From assembly GCA_023700825.1 (NCBI GenBank), contig JAMPYE010000039.1:1-15240 (forward strand): a DNA stretch of 15,240 nucleotides. The letters run 5' to 3'. The notes under the pieces were generated by a model. That model did not search any database. It was not told where the DNA came from and worked only from the letters and a program-made list of their open reading frames with translations. Within the stretch, counting starts at the first letter, position 1. Each line of letters begins with the position of its first letter. Shown in pieces: positions 1 through 6,168 of the stretch. Source of the stretch: Thermoanaerobaculia bacterium. GTDB lineage: Bacteria; Acidobacteriota; Thermoanaerobaculia; Gp7-AA8. The translations under genes were made by a program, and so were the position numbers.

Positions 1-260
1 CGCGTCAGCGTGGGGTACCGGAGGGCATTATCGTACGCGCCGCGCAAGCGGCGCCTTATCGCGTGGCGCGCGTCAGCGCGACACTTTGGCTTACGCCTCC
101 CGCGCCGCTGACGCGGCGCGCACTACCACTCGACATCAGCCCCCACGCTTACGCGTGGGGCTATTTAGAATATGGCCGCTGCCGCGGCCCTGTGCGAACC
201 GGCAGCAGCTGCCCTCGGAGACCGAGGCTTCTTTCGCGGAGACGAGTTGAGCTCGTCAGC
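1..260. repeat. Array of about ten short perfect hairpins; no gene
   Basis: This stretch holds no credible gene. It is packed with short inverted repeats, mostly with 3-5 nt loops: the right half of a hairpin cut by the window edge (1-15, loop GTCA), 37-54 (7-bp arms, loop GCAA), 67-80 (5-bp arms, loop GTCA), 88-97 (GGC/GCC, loop TTAC), 101-120 (8-bp arms, loop TGAC), 138-162 (AGCCCC and CACGC arms with one bulged C, loop TTAC), 174-189 (GGCCGC arms, loop TGCC), 201-213, 213-227 (CCTCGG/CCGAGG, loop AGA) and 241-257 (GACGAG/CTCGTC). The truncated unit at 1-15 and the unit at 138-162 share the GCGTGGGG arm but differ in the loop. The array lies downstream of the minus-strand propeller gene. 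REP/BIME-type repeats, a structured RNA or an unusual 3' region are all possible. Confidence 0.7.
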
Positions 261-317
261 ATGAACGAAACCCAGCTCGCCGCTCGCCTCGCGCCTCGCG
301 CTTCTCGCCTAACTCGC

Positions 318-3074
318 CTACCTTGCCGGCCGGCGCCTTATCGGCGCCGCGCCGGTCGAGCTCCAGATCTCTAGCGAGTAGTCGGAGAGCAGGTAAGCCT
401 TCCCTCCCGTCACGACTGATGCGCGCACCGCGGCGGCGGCGCTGCCCGGCAACGGCTCGGCGCTCCAGTTCGCAGCGGAGTTGATCCGGAAGAGGAGCGG
501 GCTGAAGGCGCGGCCGGTGATGAGCGCGCAGTTCCCCGTGACGTGGATCTGCTGGTCGACGTAGCCGACGCGCCCCGAGGGATCGCTCGTGTAGGCGTCG
601 AGCAGCGTGCCGGCGTCGGCGAGCTGCGTGTCGGTGTAGGCGTAGAGGCGATTACCGAGAACGTAGACGGCGCCGCGCGCGGCGTCGCGCGCGATCGCGA
701 CCGGGTTCCCGGTCGACGCGCGCTGCGCCAGCTGCGCGGGGTGCCAGGGATCGGTGACGTCGTAGACGCGAATCTCACCTGGCAGGTTGAACGCCGCCCA
801 TGCCCGCGTGCCCTCGGAGGTTGCCGCCACCGCACCGCCCGCGAGCGTTGCGCTCTTGACGAGCGCGACGCGCGGATCGAGGACGAGCGTCCGCAACTCG
901 CACGCCCCGCTGAGGCAGCCTGCCTCGACCGTGACCCAGAGCGCGCCCGCAACCGCGCGCATGCCGACCATCCTCTGGTCGGCGCTCTCGTTCACCTGGT
1001 AGCTCGACATGACGACTCCCGCCGCCGAGTAGCCGGTCACGGCGCCGCTCGTCGCGAGGACGTAGAGCGACTGCCCGACCGGCGCGATGTCGACGACGCT
1101 CCCGCTGAGCGAGACCTTTCGCGGCGTTCCGGGCATTCCCGAGCTGTCGAGCGACACGATGTCGACCGAGCGTGAATCGAACAGGTGGAGCAGGCGGTCA
1201 CCCGCGACCGCGTCGCGGTAGTAGCGATTCGCCGCACCCGCGGCGAGCTGCGACGGCGCTTTCGACGGCGTCGCGTACTGGATCGTGGAAAGCCCCTCGG
1301 CCGTCGCGACGACTGCGGAGGTCGTTCCTCCCGCGGCGTGCGTCGTTACCCCGGTCGTGTCGAGCGCGACTTCGCGCTTCAGCGCCCTGGTGACGGTGTC
1401 CCAGTGCTGCAGGGTCGACTCCGTGAGAACGAACAGCGCGCTGCCCGACATCTGCACGTCCCGCGCGAGGATCGAGTTGGTCCCTGGATACGTGGAGACC
1501 GACCCTCCGCCGCCGAAGTTCACGACCGAGATCCCCTTGAAGGTCACGCCGGCGACGAGGCCGGTCCCCGACACGCCGATGCCGCTCGTCGTCGCTCCCT
1601 CGATCGTCGCGATCGCGGGCGTCGCGGTGAGGATCCCTCCCGAGTAGTAGCGGATCGTCGTGGTGCCGCTCTCACCGAACTCCGCGAAGGCGAGGTCGCT
1701 CGCGCCGCGCTCGACGAAGAGCGGCTTCGCGCCACCGAGGTCGAGCTTCGTCGCGACACCCTGCGCCGCCGAGAAGTCCAGGCTCCAGACCGTCTGGTCG
1801 GCGAGCACCGCGACTCCGCCCGCGCCGTTGAGGGCCGCGGAGGCGACCGAGGTCGACAGCGTGACCGACGAGAGCTCGGCGGGGGGATTCTGCGACAGGT
1901 CCCAGAGGCGGACCTTCGTGCCGGCGCTCGTCAGCAGGCGGCTGCCGCTTCCGTCGCGGACCACCGAGGTGTTGCCGATGTCCCAGTTGGTCTGCGGCGT
2001 GAGCTCGCCCGACGCGCCGAGCGCGTACCTGAGGAGCCCCGAGCTCGCGGACGACGAGACGACCGAGGTCCCGAGGGAGACCGCGGAGGTCATCGGCCCG
2101 AAGGCATAACCGCGCAAGGGGAAGGGGGCGTCGAAGCCGCGCGCGTCGAAGCTCGTGAGGCCGGCGTCGCCCGCGGCGCCGTGGACTCTCCCGTTCGCGC
2201 CCACGAGCTCGAGGTATCGGTTCACGGTTCCGCCTAACGGAGCCGACTCGCTCGCGAAGAGCTTCGACGAGCCCGTGCCCGAGACGTCGAACGCGCGGAG
2301 CCTGCGGTCGTCGCCCACGAGAAAGACGACCGATCCCGGGCCGGCGACCGCGGCGTTCCCGCCCGCGGCGATCGTCCCGACCCTGTTCATCAGCGCGCCG
2401 CCTCCGGCGAACACTTCGGTCTGCTGCCCGTCGGAGACGAAGAGGCGCCCCGAGGCCTCGCTCACCCAGAGCGAGCGGACGAGCGAATTGAACGTGCCGA
2501 TCTTCTGCGGAAACGACGGAATCTGCACGTTGTACGCCTCGACCGTCGAGTCGCCGTCGGCGGCGTAAAGCGTGCCCTCGAACCTGGCGAGCGACTGTGC
2601 GCCGACGTTGGTGGTGGAGAGCGTCCGGACGACGGCGGGCCGGTCGGGGAGGATCACGTCGATCTGCACGACGCCGACGCTGGAGGCCGCGAAAACGTAC
2701 TGCGCCAGCACGAACAGGTCGTTCACCGTTCCGCCTGCGTCGACCGAGCCCACCACGACCGGCGTTCCCGAGTCCTCCCTCATGACGAACACCTTCGTCC
2801 CGCTGCCGACGTAGACGAACCCCGCTGCCGCGGCCACGCTCGACGTCGTGCCCCGCATCGCAACGGTCGTCACCGGGCGAGGCGGGTCGAACGACGCGTC
2901 GAAGAGCTCGAGCCCCCACGACGTCGCGACCCAGAGGTCGTTGCCGTCGATGGCGGTGTCGAGCGCCGTGGTGCGGTAGGTGCCGTCGTAGACGGGGGTC
3001 CAGGTGCACTGGGCTGCCGCGGGCAGCGCGGCAAGAAGCAGGAGCGTCGCTAGAATCGTGGTTCGAATGGTCAC
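318..3074 (-). CDS. Secreted beta-propeller repeat protein (LVIVD/WD40-like)
   Basis: The 918-residue product starts with a Sec signal peptide (MTIRTT, then a hydrophobic ILATLLLLAALPAAA stretch with likely cleavage after AAA-Q). The rest is made of repeated short beta-strand units of the LVIVD/propeller type, for example 'DLWVATSWGLELFD', 'YVFAASSVGVVQID', 'TLYAADGDSTVEAYN' and, near the end, 'EIRVYDVTDPWHPAQLA'. At this length two or more propellers are likely. No catalytic motif is visible, so a scaffold or binding role outside the cytoplasm is inferred. The start is a GTG with no good Shine-Dalgarno, but a TACAAT box lies 6 nt upstream, so a leaderless transcript is possible. The C-terminal tail (STGAAPIRRRPAR) is basic and unlike the rest of the protein; it is read from the hairpin at 324-355 and may be a repeat-derived extension. 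The gene is divergent from the DUF885 gene. Confidence 0.85.
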   Translation of the reverse strand: MTIRTTILATLLLLAALPAAAQCTWTPVYDGTYRTTALDTAIDGNDLWVATSWGLELFDASFDPPRPVTTVAMRGTTSSVAAAAGFVYVGSGTKVFVMREDSGTPVVVGSVDAGGTVNDLFVLAQYVFAASSVGVVQIDVILPDRPAVVRTLSTTNVGAQSLARFEGTLYAADGDSTVEAYNVQIPSFPQKIGTFNSLVRSLWVSEASGRLFVSDGQQTEVFAGGGALMNRVGTIAAGGNAAVAGPGSVVFLVGDDRRLRAFDVSGTGSSKLFASESAPLGGTVNRYLELVGANGRVHGAAGDAGLTSFDARGFDAPFPLRGYAFGPMTSAVSLGTSVVSSSASSGLLRYALGASGELTPQTNWDIGNTSVVRDGSGSRLLTSAGTKVRLWDLSQNPPAELSSVTLSTSVASAALNGAGGVAVLADQTVWSLDFSAAQGVATKLDLGGAKPLFVERGASDLAFAEFGESGTTTIRYYSGGILTATPAIATIEGATTSGIGVSGTGLVAGVTFKGISVVNFGGGGSVSTYPGTNSILARDVQMSGSALFVLTESTLQHWDTVTRALKREVALDTTGVTTHAAGGTTSAVVATAEGLSTIQYATPSKAPSQLAAGAANRYYRDAVAGDRLLHLFDSRSVDIVSLDSSGMPGTPRKVSLSGSVVDIAPVGQSLYVLATSGAVTGYSAAGVVMSSYQVNESADQRMVGMRAVAGALWVTVEAGCLSGACELRTLVLDPRVALVKSATLAGGAVAATSEGTRAWAAFNLPGEIRVYDVTDPWHPAQLAQRASTGNPVAIARDAARGAVYVLGNRLYAYTDTQLADAGTLLDAYTSDPSGRVGYVDQQIHVTGNCALITGRAFSPLLFRINSAANWSAEPLPGSAAAAVRASVVTGGKAYLLSDYSLEIWSSTGAAPIRRRPAR
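324..355. repeat. GGCGCC hairpin overlapping the end of the propeller gene
   Basis: Arms GGCGCC flank a TTATC loop (332-348) and are extended outward by a near-perfect CCGGC/GCCGG pairing. The 12-mer GGCGCCTTATCG at 332-343 also occurs at 50-61, inside the hairpin array, so the two sites probably belong to one repeat family. The hairpin sits inside the last codons of the minus-strand gene ending at 318. Confidence 0.6.
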
Positions 3075-3080
3075 CCGCGA

Positions 3081-3086
3081 ATTGTA
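3081..3086 (-). promoter_or_regulatory. Candidate -10 box for the propeller gene
   Basis: On the minus strand the hexamer TACAAT ends 6 nt before the GTG start at 3074, the distance normally found between a -10 box and the transcription start. No convincing -35 is seen. If used, the transcript would start at or next to the start codon. Confidence 0.4.
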
Positions 3087-3104
3087 GCGACCTTTCGCCG
3101 CTGA

Positions 3105-3118
3105 CCGGCGACCGCCGG
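3105..3118. repeat. Small hairpin in the divergent intergenic region
   Basis: CCGGC and GCCGG arms flank a GACC loop, between the two divergent start regions. It could be an operator or simply GC-rich chance pairing; nothing in the sequence decides. Confidence 0.3.
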
Positions 3119-3174
3119 ATCATCCGCGCTCGTAGCCGGCCCTGCCGTGACCGCGTCGTGACACTCCGTCGTCC

Positions 3175-3180
3175 TATAAT
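3175..3180 (+). promoter_or_regulatory. Candidate -10 box (TATAAT) for the DUF885 gene
   Basis: A perfect TATAAT stands out in GC-rich surroundings, 38 nt before the ATG at 3219. No good -35 is visible at 16-18 bp spacing; GTGACA at 3158-3163 is too close. It would give a leader of about 30 nt. Confidence 0.5.
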
Positions 3181-3218
3181 CCGCCGCGCGACGACGATTG
3201 GAAACGTGGCGCCCTTCG

Positions 3219-4574
3219 ATGAAGCCCCGACTCGCGCATCGATTCACCGCAGCATGCTTCGCAGCCGCAGCAGCGCTCCTCACCGGAGCCTGCGCAGGAG
3301 GAATGACATCCATGGTCGACACCGCCAGTCCTTCGCCCACCCCGTCAGCGCAGAGCCAGCTCGACGCCGCGGCGAAAGAATACGTTCGGCTGGTCCTCGC
3401 GCTGGGTGAGCACGACGCCGACTACGTCGACGCCTGGTACGGCCCCGCGGAGCTTCGTGACGCGGTTCGCGCGGAAGCGAAGAGCGTCGAGTCGATCCGA
3501 CGCGAGGCCGGCGCTCTTCTCGGCCGCATCACCGCGCTTCCTCGTCCTGACGCGGAAATCGACCGGCTCCGCCTCGACTACCTGCGCACGCAGACTTCGG
3601 CGCTCGGCGCGAGGGCCGCGATGCTCTCGGGCACGACGCTCACGTTCGACGAGGAGTCGCGGGCGCTCTACGACGCGATCGCTCCGGCGCACGGCACGGA
3701 GCATTTCGACGAGCTCCTGCGCGAGCTCGACGCCGAGCTCCCCGGCGACGGCCCGGTGAGCGAGCGGCTCGAGGCGTTCCGCTCGCGGTTCGTCATTCCG
3801 AAGGAACGGCTCGACGTCGTCTTCAAGAAGGCGATCGAGGGATGTCGCGAGCGCACGCTGCAGCACATCCCTCTCCCCGCCGGGGAGAGCTTCACCGTCG
3901 AGTACGTCACGGACAAGTCGTGGAGTGGCTACAACTGGTACCAGGGAAACTTCCGCAGCCTCATCCAGGTCAACACCGACCTGCCGGTCTTCATCGACCG
4001 CGCACTCGACCTCGCGTGCCACGAAGGCTATCCCGGACATCACGTCTACAACGTGCTGCTCGAACAGCACCTCGTGCGCGAACGAGGCTGGATCGAGTTC
4101 ACGGTGTACCCGCTCTTCAGCCCGCAGTCGCTGATCGCCGAGGGAAGCGCCAACTACGGCATCGACGTCGCGTTCCCGAAGGAAGAGAAGGTCGCGTGGG
4201 AGCGCGAGCATCTCTTCCCGCTCGCCGGCCTCGACGGGTCGCAGGCGGAGCGGTATTACCGCGTCTTCGAGCTGACGTCGAAACTGGCCTACGCGGGGAA
4301 CGAGGCGGCGCGCGGGTTGATCGACGGGACGCTCACGGACGAGACCGCGGCGGCGTGGCTCGAGAAGTACGCGCTCATGGCGCCCGAGCGCGCGAAGCAG
4401 CGCATTCGCTTCATCCGCCAGTACCGTTCCTACGTCATCAACTACAACCTCGGCAAGGACCTCGTCGAGGCGTACGTCGAAGCGCTCGCCGGCGGCGACG
4501 GCGAGGCGCGCTGGCGCGTCTTCACCGAGTTGCTCTCGTCGCCAAGGTTGCCGTCGGGGCTCGCGGGGGAGTAG
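3219..4574 (+). CDS. DUF885 family putative metallopeptidase, probable lipoprotein
   Basis: The 451-residue product begins with basic residues and a hydrophobic stretch ending LLTGAC-A, an imperfect lipobox that suggests export and lipid anchoring. DUF885 proteins are thought to be zinc metallopeptidases. Here the signature HEGYPGHH lies at about residues 267-275 (H268, E269, then the second His pair), and a later E308 in 'AEGSANYG' matches the downstream Glu that usually appears as EGWALY. Both features support an intact metal site, although the Glu motif is divergent. Many family members are 550-600 residues, so this one is short. A TTG start 21 nt upstream at 3198 is in frame, but it precedes the natural signal peptide start and has no Shine-Dalgarno. 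The substrate is unknown. The inverted-repeat element begins 25 bp after the stop. Confidence 0.85.
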   Translation: MKPRLAHRFTAACFAAAAALLTGACAGGMTSMVDTASPSPTPSAQSQLDAAAKEYVRLVLALGEHDADYVDAWYGPAELRDAVRAEAKSVESIRREAGALLGRITALPRPDAEIDRLRLDYLRTQTSALGARAAMLSGTTLTFDEESRALYDAIAPAHGTEHFDELLRELDAELPGDGPVSERLEAFRSRFVIPKERLDVVFKKAIEGCRERTLQHIPLPAGESFTVEYVTDKSWSGYNWYQGNFRSLIQVNTDLPVFIDRALDLACHEGYPGHHVYNVLLEQHLVRERGWIEFTVYPLFSPQSLIAEGSANYGIDVAFPKEEKVAWEREHLFPLAGLDGSQAERYYRVFELTSKLAYAGNEAARGLIDGTLTDETAAAWLEKYALMAPERAKQRIRFIRQYRSYVINYNLGKDLVEAYVEALAGGDGEARWRVFTELLSSPRLPSGLAGE

Positions 4575-4598
4575 CGAGAGGCCGACACGAGCTGCTCC

Positions 4599-4771
4599 AT
4601 GTGGCACAGGCACTCCTGCCTGCGCGTCGCCCCGCTCTGCGCGGCGACCTCGTTTCGGCACATTCCGATGTGCCGCTCGCCCAGGGTGATCACGAGAGTG
4701 CCGAGCATCAGAATGCCCGGCAACAGGGCGGCGCTTCGCGCCGCGCGCAGGCAGGAGTGCCTGCGCCACAT
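4599..4771. mobile_element. MITE/REP-like element with 28-bp inverted ends
   Basis: The ends 4599-4626 and 4744-4771 are inverted copies that differ at one base (GGCACAGG versus GGCGCAGG); each contains the core CAGGCACTCCTGCCTG. The interior is also structured: 4626-4648 (10-bp arms with one mismatch), 4656-4675 (8-bp CGGCACAT/ATGTGCCG, loop TCCG) and 4728-4744 (7-bp arms, loop TTC). No transposase is encoded; short frames across it are products of the palindrome. I see no clear target-site duplication. It fills the gap between the DUF885 stop and the HD-GYP leader, where it could also act as a terminator. From memory, similar GGCACTCCTGCC repeats occur in many copies in acidobacterial genomes, which cannot be tested here. 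Confidence 0.7.
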
Positions 4772-4873
4772 CCCTGCCGTCCCGCCCGGTTCTCCCGTCA
4801 CAACACCCCCGCTTCACAGGTCACCCCATCGCAGGGCATCGAGGAGCAATATTCGGGAGGTGAGGTGATCGCC

Positions 4874-6055
4874 ATGCCCCTGTTTTCGCACGAGGACAAG
4901 CTCCGCGAGCTCGACGCCTCGGCGCCGCTTCTCGAGAAGATCGAGATGCTCCGCAGGATTCTGGAGGCGCGCGCGCTGCCGATCGATCGCGTCGCGGTCG
5001 CAACCTACGACGCCGAGGGCGACGTGCTGCACACCTTCATCGCGTCCAACGACGGGGAGAACCCGCTCGTGCGATACGAGAGCCGGCTCGCCGATGCGCC
5101 TTCACTGCTCGAAGTGCGCGAGAAGCGGGCCCCGCGAGTGGTCAACGACCTCACGCTCTTCGCTGCCGGATCGCACACGCACACACATTCGATCGCCGCC
5201 GGAGGCTTCCGCGCGAGCTACACCGTGCCGATCTTCGCCGGCGAGCGCTTCGTCGGCTTCGTCTTCTTCAATTCGCGGCGGACCGGCGTCTTCGACGAGT
5301 CGCTTCTCGACCAGCTCGACGTGATCGCCCACCTCCTCGGTGGCCTCGTCGCACACGACATGCTCGCGGCCCGGATGCTGTCGGGGGCGCTCAAAACGGC
5401 GAGCGACCTCGTCCACGCGCGCGACCCCGAGACGTGGGGTCATCTGCAGAGAATGGCGCGCTACGTGCGGCTGATCGCGCAGCAGCTGGCCGACGACGGG
5501 AAGCTGCGGATGACCGACGAGGCGATCGAGCGTCTCTTCTGGTTCGCGCCGATGCACGACATCGGTAAGCTCGCCGTCCCCGACGCGGTCCTCTTCAAGC
5601 CCGCCCGCCTTTCGGACGACGAGCGCTCGGTCATGCGCGAGCACAGCAGCGTCGGCGGAGAGATGCTCGACCGCATGATCCACAATTTCGAGCTCGGAGA
5701 GCTCCAGGGGATCGACTCGCTGCGCGACGTCGCACTCATGCATCACGAGGCGCTCGACGGCTCGGGCTATCCGCGAGGGCTGTCGCAAGACGAGATCCCG
5801 ATGATGGCGCGCATCGTCGCCGTCGCCGACATCTTCGACGCGCTGACGAGCCCGCGATCCTACAAGCAGCCGTGGCCGGTCGAAGCGGCGATGGCAGAGC
5901 TTCGCAGGATGGCGGTCTCGAAGCTCGATCCGGATTGTGTGGAGGCGCTGGCCTCGCGGCTCTCCGACGCCGAACGGATTCGCCTCGAGTTCGCCGAAGA
6001 AGCGGCCGGGGAGCGGATTTCGGACAATTGTGGCAACTCCACGTTGATTCCGTGA
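4874..6055 (+). CDS. GAF/HD-GYP domain c-di-GMP phosphodiesterase
   Basis: The 393-residue cytoplasmic protein has no signal peptide or membrane segment. Residues of about 20-160 look like a GAF sensor domain, and the second half is an HD-GYP domain, which hydrolyses cyclic di-GMP. The key motifs are intact: H190 in 'ETWGHLQRM', the HD pair H228-D229 in 'MHDIGKLAVPD', H290-H291-E292 in 'HHEALDGSGYP' (the GYP signature), and the later 'ADIFDALTSPRSYK'. An active enzyme is therefore expected. The frame is open upstream to 3842, but that part crosses the DUF885 gene and the repeat element in a shadow frame. The ATG at 4874 follows a purine-rich GGGAGGTGAGGTG (4855-4867) and fits the start of the domain; GTG at 4865 is an in-frame alternative. 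The ligand of the GAF domain cannot be read from sequence. Confidence 0.92.
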   Translation: MPLFSHEDKLRELDASAPLLEKIEMLRRILEARALPIDRVAVATYDAEGDVLHTFIASNDGENPLVRYESRLADAPSLLEVREKRAPRVVNDLTLFAAGSHTHTHSIAAGGFRASYTVPIFAGERFVGFVFFNSRRTGVFDESLLDQLDVIAHLLGGLVAHDMLAARMLSGALKTASDLVHARDPETWGHLQRMARYVRLIAQQLADDGKLRMTDEAIERLFWFAPMHDIGKLAVPDAVLFKPARLSDDERSVMREHSSVGGEMLDRMIHNFELGELQGIDSLRDVALMHHEALDGSGYPRGLSQDEIPMMARIVAVADIFDALTSPRSYKQPWPVEAAMAELRRMAVSKLDPDCVEALASRLSDAERIRLEFAEEAAGERISDNCGNSTLIP

Positions 6056-6066
6056 GCTTGCTCACG
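6051..6066. terminator. Weak hairpin across the HD-GYP stop codon
   Basis: CGTGAG and CTCACG arms flank a CTTG loop, and the TGA stop (6053-6055) lies in the left arm. There is no T-tract, so it is at most a weak terminator or an RNA-stabilising structure. The 100 bp that follow, up to the next gene, are noticeably more AT-rich. Confidence 0.3.
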
Positions 6067-6153
6067 TCCAGACTGATCTTTGGAACGTAGATTTTCAGAA
6101 TCCAGCGAGAGAGAAAGAAGTCCATCCGGGACTTCAGTCGTATTTTTGTGCCC

Positions 6154-6160
6154 GAAGGAG
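6154..6160 (+). promoter_or_regulatory. Shine-Dalgarno GAAGGAG fixing the start of the FN3 giant
   Basis: GAAGGAG lies 8 nt before the ATG at 6169. The upstream in-frame GTG at 6148 precedes this motif and would place it inside the coding region, so the ATG is preferred. Confidence 0.75.
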
Positions 6161-6168
6161 TCGTTCGA

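Noticed and set aside
1..260. CRISPR array or tRNA cluster at the left edge
   Set aside because: The hairpins differ in sequence and spacing with no constant repeat-spacer unit, and none has tRNA cloverleaf landmarks.
63..374. 103-residue plus-strand frame at the left edge
   Set aside because: It is made of the hairpin array read through, has no Shine-Dalgarno, is arginine-rich from GC-rich palindromes and resembles no protein.
1672..3123. 483-residue minus-strand frame
   Set aside because: Arginine-rich shadow of the propeller gene in another frame of the same strand, without signal peptide or domain.
3345..4817. 490-residue minus-strand frame opposite the DUF885 gene
   Set aside because: The plus strand encodes an intact DUF885 protein with its metal motif; the opposite frame is low-complexity Arg/Glu/Val and runs through the repeat element.
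3842..4873. Upstream extension of the HD-GYP reading frame
   Set aside because: The extra 344 codons cross the DUF885 gene and the inverted-repeat element in a shadow frame; the domain starts at the ATG at 4874.
6088..6093. TAGATT as a -10 box for the FN3 giant
   Set aside because: No -35-like sequence at a suitable distance, and the region is simply AT-richer, so a chance match is likely.
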